Positions 10,178-19,666 of a stretch of 64,000 nt of DNA are shown piece after piece. The stretch spans positions 1-64,000 of the forward strand of contig JBGPHT010000025.1 in the NCBI GenBank assembly GCA_041484525.1, written 5' to 3'. Each line of letters opens with the position of its first letter. Position 1 is the stretch's first letter. Source of the DNA: JBGPHT01 sp041484525 (GTDB taxonomy: Bacteria > Acidobacteriota > Terriglobia > Bryobacterales > Bryobacteraceae). Below the pieces are notes generated by a model, which saw nothing but the letters and a program-made list of their open reading frames with translations, ran no database searches and was not told the DNA's origin. A program made the position numbers and the translations under genes.

Positions 10178-10195
10178 CTTTCGGCAAAATGCGGA

Positions 10196-13066
10196 TTACG
10201 GCAGCTTGGCGTATTCCGCTTTGGCTTGCTTGAGAATCGGGATGTCAGGATCGGCGTCTTTCCAGAGGGTGAGAAAGTCCTGGTAGGCAGTCTTTGCCTT
10301 AGTCTTGTCTCCCGACGCCACGAGCGCTCTGCCGAGTTGTAAGTGCGCGAGAGCGCCTATGGGATCGCTGATAACGATCGTGCGACGATCGATCATTTTC
10401 TGGAATTCCGCGGCGGCTTCGGCGCCCTGGTGGGCGGCCAGATAGGCCTGGCCACGCACGTAGACCGTATAGAGGACTCCGTAAAACCCGAGAGCGCTGC
10501 AGAACGGCGTGCCCAGATCATAGGGCACAGCGATTTGTAACAGTTCGATAGCCTTTGCAGGCTCGCCATGGTTCAGTGCGAGAAGGGCGCGAATCGCTGG
10601 CACGTAACCGAATCTGACTTCTGAATCCTCCGGGAAGCGCTTTTCCAGATCATTCGCAAGTGTTTGGGACCGGGAAGAGTCCCCCGCGAGGGCCAGTGCT
10701 AACGCAGCGCCATACTCCACATCCCGGTCCTTGGAAAGCTCCAGTGCTGCCGCCGCACCCTGCCTGGCCGCTGACGCATTCCCGAAGAAGGCTTCCCACA
10801 GGGCTGCTCCGGTCTCGAATAGAGCCGCTCTTCCCCGCGCCTGGTGGGCCAAGTCCACCGCACGCCGCGACATCATCCTTGCCTGTTGCAAGTGACCGGA
10901 ATATGCCAGGACAAAACCGGCGCGGGCGGTGATCCAGTCTTCCACGCCGGGCTTTCCCTTACCCAGAGCCACTTGCCGGTCCATTCCCGCCTTGTCACCT
11001 TTTAAGAAGGCCAGGTCGTAGCGCTGGACAAAGAACTCGGGGATTTCCAGCTTGCGCTCGGAGGCTCGCTGAAGAGCGTTCTCGGATTCCCCCAGTCGGT
11101 CAAGGTACGCAGAATTGAAAGAAAGCTGATAATACCCGATGGCAAAGTCCGGATCGATCGCGATCGCTTTCTTGGATCCTTCGACCGCCTTTTCGTACTT
11201 GCCGAAGACCGGGTAAATCATGCCCCCCAGGAAGGTGGAGGCTTTCGCATCACGAGGATAGGTTTGCGCCCACGACTCACAGGTCTGTTGCGCCTTTTCC
11301 AGGTTTCCCGTTACATCTATATCGTAGGAAGCAGCGATCAGGAACTTCTCTGCGTCACTGGCGCGATCCCGCAACTCATAGGCTTTGCTGGTGTATTCCG
11401 CAGAGAGGACAGGCTCTCCAACAGATGCGTAGTAGCGCGCCATAAGCGCATAAGCCATGGCGAATTTAGGGTCGATCTCAATGGCGTGCTTGAAAAAGGG
11501 CACGCCGGCGGCATCACCGGTTGAGGAGACAGCCTTCCAGCCCTCGGTATAGGCCTTCAAGGCTTCAAGGGAGGGCGTCGTAGCCTCGGCGAGCGGAGTC
11601 GAGTGCTTTTCGACCGTGGCGAGCGATTCGCCTACGCGGGTTCTGAATTTACTGGCAATCTGACTCAGGGCGTTCAGGACGTCTTCTTTTCTTGCGGCTT
11701 GCACCTGCTCCTCATCGAGGACGTCTCCGGTGCGGCAGTTCTTGGCGCGTAACCCCAATACGTACTGGCTTCCGAGGGGGGCAATCGAGCCATCCAGGAC
11801 GGCGGCACTGGCGGTTCGTTCGCAGATTTCCTGAGCGACCTTTGGAGTCAGCCGCGCATCTGGCGGCTGGCCCATCAGCCCCAGCACCCGCTGGATATGC
11901 TGGTCGGAGACGAGGCTGAGGAAGGGTGACTGTTCCAACTGTATCGCCAACCCCTGGCGAAGCGTCCCGTCAAACACGGGGTCGCCCGTCGTGTTGGTGA
12001 AATCGGCGAGGACAATCGTGTCCTTGTCGGTGAGTTTTGGTGTGCGGTGAAAATAGTAGTAAGTTGCGGCGCAGGACGCCAGCACAGCCACGGCAACAGG
12101 AACCATCAACTTCCAGCGTTTCGCGATGCCTGTTGTGGCTGCGGGCTGCCTACTATGAGTGACACGACCAGTGACACGACCCGAATTCGTGTCCCGCTTC
12201 AGGCGCTGGAGGTCGGTACGGATTTCCGAAGCGTGCTGGTAGCGCAGGTTGCGGTCTTTTTCGAGGCACTTGTCGATGATTCGCTCCACTTCCTCCGGCA
12301 AGTCAGGATTCAGGCGCACGGGAGGCACAGGATCGCGATTGAGAATGGAATCGAAAACCATCGTTGGGCTATCCCCGCGAAACGGCAGCTTGCCGGTAGC
12401 CATTTCGTAGAGCACCACCCCGAACGAGAACAAATCCGAGCGGGTATCCAAATCCTTGGCGCGGACTTGCTCGGGCGACATGTAGGACACCGTCCCCACC
12501 ACGCTTCCCGGGCTGGTCAGTTGGTCTTCGATGGTGAGGGTGGGTGCCGCGGTTTCGCCGGTGGCTTCGGAATTGTAAAGGACGGGACCGGTTTTCGCCA
12601 ATCCAAAGTCGAGAATCTTGGCGTGACCGCGTTTGGTAACGAAGATGTTCGCGGGTTTGATGTCGCGATGAATGATCCCCGCGGAGTGAGCCGCATCCAA
12701 GGCGTCGGCGATTTCGATGGCAAACGAAAGCAGCATCTCAATTTCCAACGGGCGCCCCACGATGCGATGCTTCAGGGTCGTTCCATCCAGCAGTTCCATG
12801 ACGATGAAGGAGAGCTCGTCGTTCCTTCCGATCTCGTGGATGGTGCAGATGTTGGGGTGGTTGAGAGACGAGGCGGCCCGGGCCTCGCGGCGGAAACGTT
12901 CCAGTGCCTGCGCATCGCGAGCCAATTCTTCGGGCAGGAATTTCAAGGCCACAAGGCGGCCAAGATCGAGGTCCTCGGCCTTGTAAACCACACCCATGCC
13001 TCCTCCCCCGAGTCTCTCGATGACTCGGTAGTGGGAGATGGTCTGATTGATCATGGGGCGGTTCAC
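10196..13066 (-). CDS. Membrane Ser/Thr protein kinase with C-terminal TPR domain
   Basis: A 956-residue PknB-type kinase. Kinase domain at about 13-300: glycine loop GGGGMGVVYKA (20-30), K42, HRDIKPANI (133-141), DFGLAK (153-158) and SYMSPEQV. A single membrane helix (about 325-347, WKLMVPVAVAVLASCA) precedes a segment beginning DTIVLADFTNTTGDPVFDG, a common opener of acidobacterial TPR kinases. About 450 residues of TPR-like helices follow (for example FKHAIEIDPKFAMAYALMARYYASVGE). The TPR part probably binds partner proteins outside the membrane. Substrates are unknown. It is the second receptor kinase in 13 kb, sharing the catalytic domain type but not the sensor. Confidence 0.93.
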   Translation of the reverse strand: MNRPMINQTISHYRVIERLGGGGMGVVYKAEDLDLGRLVALKFLPEELARDAQALERFRREARAASSLNHPNICTIHEIGRNDELSFIVMELLDGTTLKHRIVGRPLEIEMLLSFAIEIADALDAAHSAGIIHRDIKPANIFVTKRGHAKILDFGLAKTGPVLYNSEATGETAAPTLTIEDQLTSPGSVVGTVSYMSPEQVRAKDLDTRSDLFSFGVVLYEMATGKLPFRGDSPTMVFDSILNRDPVPPVRLNPDLPEEVERIIDKCLEKDRNLRYQHASEIRTDLQRLKRDTNSGRVTGRVTHSRQPAATTGIAKRWKLMVPVAVAVLASCAATYYYFHRTPKLTDKDTIVLADFTNTTGDPVFDGTLRQGLAIQLEQSPFLSLVSDQHIQRVLGLMGQPPDARLTPKVAQEICERTASAAVLDGSIAPLGSQYVLGLRAKNCRTGDVLDEEQVQAARKEDVLNALSQIASKFRTRVGESLATVEKHSTPLAEATTPSLEALKAYTEGWKAVSSTGDAAGVPFFKHAIEIDPKFAMAYALMARYYASVGEPVLSAEYTSKAYELRDRASDAEKFLIAASYDIDVTGNLEKAQQTCESWAQTYPRDAKASTFLGGMIYPVFGKYEKAVEGSKKAIAIDPDFAIGYYQLSFNSAYLDRLGESENALQRASERKLEIPEFFVQRYDLAFLKGDKAGMDRQVALGKGKPGVEDWITARAGFVLAYSGHLQQARMMSRRAVDLAHQARGRAALFETGAALWEAFFGNASAARQGAAAALELSKDRDVEYGAALALALAGDSSRSQTLANDLEKRFPEDSEVRFGYVPAIRALLALNHGEPAKAIELLQIAVPYDLGTPFCSALGFYGVLYTVYVRGQAYLAAHQGAEAAAEFQKMIDRRTIVISDPIGALAHLQLGRALVASGDKTKAKTAYQDFLTLWKDADPDIPILKQAKAEYAKLP

Positions 13067-13155
13067 TCGGAGACTACCACAATGGCCCAGGAATGGGAGG
13101 CATTGGTTCTCTAAAACTGGACGAATTCAAGAGCCGCTGCGTAGTGCAAAGAAGT

Positions 13156-13896
13156 ATGAACAAGCTGCTGATGCTTCTCGCGATGGCGCTCGTACTCAGC
13201 GCGCAGACGCCGGCGTTCGAAGTGGCGTCGATCAAGGCAATCCGTTCGGGCGGAGGGGGCAGTTCTATGCGTGGCTCGACGGGCTGGATAACGATGGAAA
13301 ACGTTCCCCTGAAGAAAGTCACGCTGTGGGCATACGGCATCCCGGACGACCGGGAGTACGCGCTCGTTGGACCGGATTGGTTGACGACCGAACGCTTCGA
13401 TATCCAGGCGAAGTTCCCAGCGGACACTTCACCGGAGCAGGTGCGGCTCATGATGCAGACGCTTTTGGCGGAGCGGTTCAAACTGGTGCTGCACCGGGAG
13501 AGCAGGCAACGGCTGGTCTATGTCCTGGTGGTGGGGAAGAACGGGCCGAAGATCCAAGCTGTGGAAGGAGGGCAGGGCCGGACCTCCGGCATGGCGGGGC
13601 GATTGGAAGCGAGCGGGATCTCGATGCAAAAACTGGCAGGCCTCCTGGCGCGCCTGACGGGGCAGCAGGTGGTCGACGAGACCGGCCTCAAGGGGGTTTT
13701 CAATTTCACGCTGGAGTGGTCGCCAGACGAGACGCAAAAAATGCCGCTACCGGATGACGGTGCAGCCGCGGGAGCTTCCGGACCTTCCATCTTCTCGGCC
13801 CTCCAGGAACAGTTAGGGCTCAAGCTGGAAGGCAGAAAGGGACCGGTCGAGATTCTGGTAGTAGACCATATTGAAAAGGCGCCGACGGAGAATTAG
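13156..13896 (+). CDS. TIGR03435-family secreted protein of unknown function
   Basis: A 246-residue protein with a signal peptide (MNKLLMLLAMALVLSAQT). The family hallmarks are FEVASIKAI directly after cleavage, LLAERFKLVLHRESR in the middle, and VVDETGLKGVFNFTLEW near the end, followed by a SIFSALQEQLGLKLE block. TIGR03435 is a paralogous family expanded in Solibacter and relatives; no activity is established. ATG 13156 is preferred over an in-frame start at 13093 because it puts the signal peptide at the N-terminus. The gene runs toward the ankyrin gene, with only 19 bp between the stops. Confidence 0.88.
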   Translation: MNKLLMLLAMALVLSAQTPAFEVASIKAIRSGGGGSSMRGSTGWITMENVPLKKVTLWAYGIPDDREYALVGPDWLTTERFDIQAKFPADTSPEQVRLMMQTLLAERFKLVLHRESRQRLVYVLVVGKNGPKIQAVEGGQGRTSGMAGRLEASGISMQKLAGLLARLTGQQVVDETGLKGVFNFTLEWSPDETQKMPLPDDGAAAGASGPSIFSALQEQLGLKLEGRKGPVEILVVDHIEKAPTEN

Positions 13897-13915
13897 AGCG
13901 AAGCGCTCCGGGAAC

Positions 13916-15436
13916 CTACTTGTGCTCTTTGCCCGGGCCGGCGGCCGGCTTAGGTTCCGCGACTGTCGATACACCCGCGGCGCTCATCACTTTAACAAAC
14001 ACGGCGACCGTCTCGGGGGAAGGCTTAAAGTTGCCGAACCGGTGACCCTCGGCAATGATGAGCGGCGTCCATCCGTGCTTGTTCTTCTTATTCCAGATCT
14101 CGATCTTCGCGCCCTTATCGGCCAGGAATTGCACCGCGCCCGGGAGGTTCTTGTAGGCAGCTCCGTGCATCGCGGTCTCGCCGTTGTTGTCGACCGCGTT
14201 GATGTCGTTGCCGAGATCCAACGCTACCTGCATCGCCTCCACCACTTCGCTCTCCGTGCCGGCGTCCTCGCCGGGGGAACGCGTCCCGAGGCCCGCCGCG
14301 GCGATCAGCGGCGTCGCGTTGTCGGCGTTCGGCAGCAGCGGATCGGCGCCCAGCGCAGCCAATGCCCGCATCAAGTCGGCGTCGGCGGATTTGGCGGCCA
14401 GCAGGAAGGGTGTCGCACTCATCGTATTCAGGCTGGTCAGGCCGAAATTCACGCGCTTCGTCATGCGCGCGTTCAGATTGGCTCCATGCGCCACCAGCGT
14501 CTTCACGAGTTCGAGGCTGGTCATGTTTCCGGACCCATCGGGAGCCGGATCGTTATCGCCGAGGCCCGGCTTGCGGACATTGCTAATGACGTGCAGGGCA
14601 GTGTAACCGGGGCTGCTCGCGTTCGGGTCGGCGCCCGCGTCCAGAAGAAAGGCGGCGAGTTCGTAATGCGCGTTCGTGACCGCCATGTGCAGCGCACTGA
14701 CACCGGCACGAGGCGCTCCGTGGACCTGCCCACCCTTCCGTCCGGCCGGCTGCGGCGGCGGTTGTACGGTTTCGTTGACGCTGACCCCCGCTTTCAGCAG
14801 AACGCGCACCACGTCCGTACGGCCCTCACGCACCGCAAACAGGAACGGTGTAAAACCGGTAGTCAGACGCTCGTGAAAATCAGCGCCGGCGGCGATCAGC
14901 GCTTCCACGGTTTCGACGTTCCCCTCCGCTGCGGCCCACATGATGGCGGTCTGCCCGCGCTTGGTTTCCTTCGCGTTAACTTTGGCTCCGTGGGCGAGCA
15001 AAGCCTTGACGGCGCCAATCTTGCCGGTGCGCGCAGCCGTCATCAAAGCGGTCTCACCACCGGGAAGCGCGGTGTTCGGGTCGGCGCCGGCCTTCAGCAG
15101 CAACTCGACCATCGCCCCGTTACCGTTGGTGCAGGCCAGCGAAAGCGGCGTCATGCCATAGCGGTTTGCAGCCTTCGCGTTGGCGCCGGCGCGGACCAGC
15201 AGTTCCGCCGTTTCCAAATCGTCCTGGTTGGCCGCCCAGTGCAGCGCCGTCGTGCCATCCACCTGGGCCGCGTTCACGTCCAGGCGCTGGGCGACCAGGG
15301 CGCGAACCGCAACCCGATCCATCTTCTTGGCTGCATCCGCCAGCCGCGTGTCGGGCCGCCCGCCGGGTTCGGCGCCGAACAGGCACACCACCGCAAGGCA
15401 AGCTATTCCCCATCCGCCGAATCGTGCCAGACGCAT
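13916..15436 (-). CDS. Secreted ankyrin-repeat protein
   Basis: A 506-residue exported protein (signal MRLARFGGWGIACLAVVCLFG). It is built from roughly a dozen ankyrin repeats, for example DGTTALHWAANQDDLETAELLVRAGA, GMTPLSLACTNGNGAMVELLLKAGAD and GETALMTAARTGKIGAVKALLAHGAK. A proline/glycine-rich linker interrupts the array near residue 240. ATG 15436 has GAGAGG four bases upstream and starts eight bases after the DUF1552 stop, so it is the third gene of a DUF1592-DUF1552-ankyrin operon. Extracytoplasmic ankyrin arrays normally bind protein; a scaffold or partner role for the haem protein upstream is my inference. Confidence 0.9.
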   Translation of the reverse strand: MRLARFGGWGIACLAVVCLFGAEPGGRPDTRLADAAKKMDRVAVRALVAQRLDVNAAQVDGTTALHWAANQDDLETAELLVRAGANAKAANRYGMTPLSLACTNGNGAMVELLLKAGADPNTALPGGETALMTAARTGKIGAVKALLAHGAKVNAKETKRGQTAIMWAAAEGNVETVEALIAAGADFHERLTTGFTPFLFAVREGRTDVVRVLLKAGVSVNETVQPPPQPAGRKGGQVHGAPRAGVSALHMAVTNAHYELAAFLLDAGADPNASSPGYTALHVISNVRKPGLGDNDPAPDGSGNMTSLELVKTLVAHGANLNARMTKRVNFGLTSLNTMSATPFLLAAKSADADLMRALAALGADPLLPNADNATPLIAAAGLGTRSPGEDAGTESEVVEAMQVALDLGNDINAVDNNGETAMHGAAYKNLPGAVQFLADKGAKIEIWNKKNKHGWTPLIIAEGHRFGNFKPSPETVAVFVKVMSAAGVSTVAEPKPAAGPGKEHK

Positions 15437-15444
15437 CGTGCCTC

Positions 15445-16785
15445 TCACAGGGAAAGCGGCTGGAGCAGTTCCGTGACCTTGCCCTGGCTGTCGGCGAAGG
15501 AGTCGAGCCGGACTCCGACCTTGTCCAGCAAAGTCAGGTGCAGGTTGGCTAGGGGCGTGGGCTCCGCGTACCGGATATGACGTCCGCCCTTGAGCTTGCC
15601 GGCCCCGCCGCCGGCCACCAGAATCGGCAGGTTGACGTGATCGTGCACGTCGGCGTTGCTCATGCCGCTGCCGTAGAGGTAAATCGAATGGTCGAGCAGG
15701 GAACCATCGCCATCCGGTGTGGCCTTCAGCTTCTCGAGGAAAGCCGCGAACAGCGATACGTGAAACGCGTTGATCTTGGCCACCTTCGCAAGTTTTTCCG
15801 GATCGCCCGCGTTGTGCGTGAGGGGATGATGCGCCTCGGTGACGCCCACCTCAGCGTACGTGCGATTGCTGGTTTCGCGCGCCAGTTGAAACGTGATCAC
15901 CCTCGTCACGTCGCCCTGGAGGGCCAGCACTTGCAGATCGAACATCAACCGCGCGTGGTCTGCGTACGCCGCCGGCACGCCGACCGGGCGATCCAGATCG
16001 GGCAGCCGGGAATCAGCCGTCTCCGCCTCAGCTTTCTGAATGCGGCGTTCCACCTCGCGGACCGTATCCAGATACTCGCTGACTTTGCTGCGGTCGCCCG
16101 GCCCGAGCTTCCGCTGCAGGCGCGCGATATCTTCCTTCACCCAATCCAGCAGGCTCGCGCTCTTGCGCAGTTCGGTCAGACGGTCCTTCGCGCTGCCGCC
16201 ATCGCCGAACAGGCGCTCGAACACCACGCGCGGGTGAGCCTCCGCGGGCAGCGGCGTCGTCGGTGTCGACCACGAGAGATTGTTCTGGTAGACGCACGCA
16301 TACCCGTTGTCGCACTGGCCGACGGTGGTGAGGAGATCCATCGCCAGCTCGAGCGACGGCAGCCGCGTTTCGCGCCCGATCTGCTGCGCGGCCACTTGAT
16401 CGACGGTCGTTGCCAAGCGGTAGTCGCTGCTCTCGGTCCACTTCGCCGTGGCGGCGCTCAGGAAGGCGGCGTTCGATGTCGCATGCGTGCCGGGATAGGC
16501 ATTCTTCAACTCCAGATTGCTGATCACGGTGAGCTGATCGACCACCGGCGCGAGCGAACTCAGGGAAGGCGAAAGCCGATCGAGGGTCGAGCCGGGAGGA
16601 GTCCACTGCGGGATATGGGCGCCCATCGGGATGTACACAAAACCCAGCCGACGCACCGGATTTGCCGGCGTCGCGGCCAGAGCGGTCATGGACGGAACCA
16701 TCGCATCCAACAACGGGAGTGCCAGCGCGGTCCCCATGCCCCGAAGAAACGTCCGCCGCGGTAGAGCCTTCTTGGTGACGATCAT
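15445..16785 (-). CDS. DUF1552 family protein, Tat-exported
   Basis: A 446-residue DUF1552 protein of unknown biochemical function. The N-terminus has a twin-arginine signal (RRTFLRGMGTALALPLLDAM), so it is exported folded, possibly with a cofactor. Recognisable stretches are LGFVYIPMGAHIPQW, DQLTVISNLELKNAY, NRTYAEVGVTEAHHPLTHN and LYGSGMSNADVHDHVNLPILVAGG. Its ATG overlaps the stop of the DUF1592 gene by four bases and has GAGGAG upstream, so the two are translationally coupled. This DUF1592-DUF1552 pairing recurs in Planctomycetes and Acidobacteria, which suggests they act together. Confidence 0.9.
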   Translation of the reverse strand: MIVTKKALPRRTFLRGMGTALALPLLDAMVPSMTALAATPANPVRRLGFVYIPMGAHIPQWTPPGSTLDRLSPSLSSLAPVVDQLTVISNLELKNAYPGTHATSNAAFLSAATAKWTESSDYRLATTVDQVAAQQIGRETRLPSLELAMDLLTTVGQCDNGYACVYQNNLSWSTPTTPLPAEAHPRVVFERLFGDGGSAKDRLTELRKSASLLDWVKEDIARLQRKLGPGDRSKVSEYLDTVREVERRIQKAEAETADSRLPDLDRPVGVPAAYADHARLMFDLQVLALQGDVTRVITFQLARETSNRTYAEVGVTEAHHPLTHNAGDPEKLAKVAKINAFHVSLFAAFLEKLKATPDGDGSLLDHSIYLYGSGMSNADVHDHVNLPILVAGGGAGKLKGGRHIRYAEPTPLANLHLTLLDKVGVRLDSFADSQGKVTELLQPLSL

Positions 16786-19157
16786 TGCGATCTCCTCATT
16801 TGGAACGGTGTGCTGTTGACGATTCCCAGGATGAACGACGAGAACCGGAAATCGTTGGTCCGAGCCTCGAGTACGATCTTGCGGATCGCCGGCTCGTCGT
16901 AATACTCGACTCCCCGGCCTAACGCATATGTGAAAAGCTTCTCCGTAAAGTTGCCCGTAAAAAGTTCGGGCCGTTTCAGCAACGCCTGCTGGAGTCCGGC
17001 CACGCCGACGAACTTGCTGCCGTCCGGAAGACCGCCCGAAGCGTCGATCGGCTTCGCTTCCTCCGCCGTCCGCCAGCGGCCCACTGCGTCGTAATTCTCG
17101 AACGAGAAACCGATCGGATCCATCAGTTTATGGCAGCCTGAACAGGCGGGACTGTCGCGATGGGCAGCCATGCGCTCGCGCATCGACACAGCCTTATCGA
17201 CACCGTTGTGCTCCTCGAGCTTCGGCACCACGGCGGGCGGCGGCGGTGGCGGCACGCCGAGAATATTGGCCAGTATCCATTTGCCGCGGATCACCGGCGA
17301 GGTGCGATTGGCATACGAAGTCACGGTCAGAATGCTTCCTTGACGGAGCAGTCCGCCGCGCACGCTCTCCGCATCGAACGTGATGCGGCGGAAGCGGCTG
17401 CCGTACACATTCGGAATTCCGTAGTGCTTGGCGAGGCGCTCGTTGACGAACGTGTAGTTGGCTCGCAGCAAATCGAGTACGCTGCGATCTTCGCGCATGA
17501 TGCTCTCGAAGAAGAGCTCCGTCTCATCCCGGAAGGCGTGGCGCAGATTGTCGTCGAAATCCGGGAAGATGCGCATGTCCGGATTCGTCGACGCCAGCCC
17601 GCGCAGGTACAGCCACTGCTCGGCGAAGTTGCTCACCAGGGCTCGCGAACGCTCATCCGCCAGCATGCGCCGCACTTGCTGTTCCAGGACCGCGGGCGTT
17701 TTCAGTTTTCCGCGAACGGCCGCATCCAGCAGCTCGTCGTCGGGAATACTGCTCCAGAGAAAGAACGACAGGCGCGAGGCCAATTCCAGATCGCTGACGC
17801 GATACGGGGTCTTCGGCGCCGCGTTGACTGGGTCCTGCTCCACGCGAAACAGGAATTCCGGACTCACCAGCACGGCGCGCAGCGCCATCTCGATGCCCGC
17901 TTCAAATCCGCCGTCCGTCCGCCCATCTCTGAAGAACTTCAGCGGGACCTGCAAATCGGCGTCGTTCACGGGCCGCCGGTAGGCGCGGCGCATCAGAGTC
18001 GCCAGAATGCGTTTGGCGCAACCTTCTTCCTCGCCCGGCGCGGCGGCGGTGCAAACCAGAATCCGGCGGCGGCTGGGAGTGTCGCCCGGACCCTTCGCCT
18101 GATAAGGGCCGTTGACGGAGATCGAGTACACCGCCGGCTGAATGCGCGGATGCCGGTCCATATTGAAATGCGCCTGGTACGGCTGCCGCTCGCTTTCGAG
18201 CAGCGCCGAGGGCCTCTTGGGAAATGCGGCGCCGAGGACATGCGGACCCGCTTTGACCGCGATGCGAATGTTGAGGTCCTTGTCTACGACGTGATGATCG
18301 TTGCCCGGCGGCGGCGGCTTCACGGTGAACAATTGCACCCGCTCGCCGTCCAACATCAACTCCAAGTCGTGGGCCTCGGTCAAGCCTTCGACGTGCTCGT
18401 TGCGGTCGCGCGCCAGGCGAAGGTTGATGTCGTACTCAGCGTCCAGCGGGAAGGTGTAATGGACCACCAAGCCGCCGCGTGTGCCGAGGGGAAGTTCGTC
18501 GAAGTGCTCTTCCTGGGTGAGGTCGGGAGGCAGCGTGATGGTGTCACCGCCCGGCGAACGGGTGGGGCTTCCCATCGCTAGCCGGCTGATCTTCCGCGCG
18601 GCGGAAACGTATCGCTCGAGCAGGGTCGGCGAGAGATCTCCGACCGTCACATTGTCGAAGCCGTAGCTCGAGTCATCGCTCGGCAGAAGTGGGGCCACAT
18701 CCACGTCGAGCACTAGCAGATCGCGAATCGCGTTCTGGTATTCGGTGCGGTTGAGCCGCCGGAAAGTATCCGTTCGACCGGGATTGGGGTGGGCCGCGGC
18801 AGCGCTGTCGAGCGAGGCCGCGATCGAGGACACCAGAGCGTCGTAGGTCCGCTCATCCGGCCGCGGCAGGCCGATCGGCGGCATCATGCGGGCGCGCAGT
18901 TTTCGGACAACCTTCTCCCAAGCTCCCGGGTGCTGATTGACGTTCTCGACGCCCAGTGTGTCGAGCGCGAGTCCTCCCGATTTCAGTTTTTCGTTGTGGC
19001 ATCCGGCGCAATACCGATTGATGGCGGCACGCTCGGTTGAGACGGCGGGGGGCGGGGAACTGGTCGATTGTTGTGCCGGGCCGCCCACACCAATAGACCC
19101 GCCTGCCACGAACAGGACCGGTATCCAACGGGGGATCGACGCCGCCCAGCGGTTCAT
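16782..19157 (-). CDS. DUF1592/DUF1588-type multidomain protein with two c-type haem motifs
   Basis: A 791-residue exported protein of the planctomycete-cytochrome architecture (domains called DUF1587, DUF1592, DUF1588 and DUF1585). An N-terminal haem motif CAGCH (50-54) follows a signal peptide. Mid-protein blocks include FRRLNRTEYQNAIRDLLVLDVD and EFLFRVEQDP. A second motif CSGCH (672-676) lies in KLMDPIGFSFENYDAVGRWR, and the C-terminus is the usual FTYALGRGVEYYDEP and ILGIVNSTPFQMR. A strong site GGAGG sits five bases before ATG 19157, and a -10-like TATACT is at 19183-19188 on this strand. It heads the operon. Electron transfer is likely; the substrate is unknown. Confidence 0.9.
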   Translation of the reverse strand: MNRWAASIPRWIPVLFVAGGSIGVGGPAQQSTSSPPPAVSTERAAINRYCAGCHNEKLKSGGLALDTLGVENVNQHPGAWEKVVRKLRARMMPPIGLPRPDERTYDALVSSIAASLDSAAAAHPNPGRTDTFRRLNRTEYQNAIRDLLVLDVDVAPLLPSDDSSYGFDNVTVGDLSPTLLERYVSAARKISRLAMGSPTRSPGGDTITLPPDLTQEEHFDELPLGTRGGLVVHYTFPLDAEYDINLRLARDRNEHVEGLTEAHDLELMLDGERVQLFTVKPPPPGNDHHVVDKDLNIRIAVKAGPHVLGAAFPKRPSALLESERQPYQAHFNMDRHPRIQPAVYSISVNGPYQAKGPGDTPSRRRILVCTAAAPGEEEGCAKRILATLMRRAYRRPVNDADLQVPLKFFRDGRTDGGFEAGIEMALRAVLVSPEFLFRVEQDPVNAAPKTPYRVSDLELASRLSFFLWSSIPDDELLDAAVRGKLKTPAVLEQQVRRMLADERSRALVSNFAEQWLYLRGLASTNPDMRIFPDFDDNLRHAFRDETELFFESIMREDRSVLDLLRANYTFVNERLAKHYGIPNVYGSRFRRITFDAESVRGGLLRQGSILTVTSYANRTSPVIRGKWILANILGVPPPPPPAVVPKLEEHNGVDKAVSMRERMAAHRDSPACSGCHKLMDPIGFSFENYDAVGRWRTAEEAKPIDASGGLPDGSKFVGVAGLQQALLKRPELFTGNFTEKLFTYALGRGVEYYDEPAIRKIVLEARTNDFRFSSFILGIVNSTPFQMRRSQ

Positions 19158-19238
19158 TCAGCCCTCCAGCGAACTTACGGATAGTATAAGGGTTTCTGAG
19201 TCCGCTGTGGGGGGCCTGTAGCCCGCAGAACTAGCCGG

Positions 19239-19664
19239 TTAAGCGCTTTCATCGCCATTCAGAAAGACCATAATCCTGCCGTGGATCTGGTTGCGGATCT
19301 TGCGAAAGGCCGCCCGGCGCTGATCTTCCGAGCCTTCGACCGCGGCCGGATCCTCAAACGGCCAATGCAGATGCTTCGTATTGCCGGGGAAAACGGGACA
19401 AATTTCCCGTGCGTTGTTGCACACCGTAATGACGAAATCGAGATCCTGCCCTACGAATTCCTCGATCGATTTCGAGCGGTAGCTCGAAATGTCTATGCCA
19501 ATTTCATGCATCACGTCGATGGCTTCGGGGCGAACGTGGCTGGGCCGCGTGCCGGCCGAAAACACTTCGAAACGATCTTCCGCTTCATGCCGCAACAGCC
19601 CTTCGGCCATCTGAGACCGCGCGGAATTCCCGGTGCAGAGGATCAGTACCTTGGGCTTCCGCAT
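19239..19664 (-). CDS. arsC: Thioredoxin-coupled arsenate reductase
   Basis: A 141-residue low-molecular-weight phosphatase-fold arsenate reductase converting As(V) to As(III). The P-loop is C10-TGNSAR-S17, and the redox cysteines C82 and C89 lie in VCNNAREICP. These positions equal the C10/C82/C89 relay of the pI258 ArsC, so thioredoxin-dependent chemistry is expected rather than glutaredoxin. ATG 19664 is chosen over an in-frame upstream start because GAGG is five bases ahead and it begins two bases after the acr3 stop. It is the last gene of the arsenic operon and supplies arsenite to the exporter and methylase encoded upstream. Confidence 0.95.
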   Translation of the reverse strand: MRKPKVLILCTGNSARSQMAEGLLRHEAEDRFEVFSAGTRPSHVRPEAIDVMHEIGIDISSYRSKSIEEFVGQDLDFVITVCNNAREICPVFPGNTKHLHWPFEDPAAVEGSEDQRRAAFRKIRNQIHGRIMVFLNGDESA

Positions 19665-19666
19665 CG

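Noticed and set aside
13897..13915. GAGCG-AAG-CGCTC hairpin between the convergent stops
   Set aside because: The five-pair stem without a T-tract is too weak to call a terminator.
13871..15580. Long plus-strand frame of 569 codons
   Set aside because: Antisense to the ankyrin repeats and DUF1552 gene; arginine/histidine-rich composition typical of a shadow frame in high-GC DNA.
17160..18581. Plus-strand frame of 473 codons
   Set aside because: Lies wholly opposite the DUF1592 gene, which has clear haem and family motifs; no family pattern in the opposite frame.
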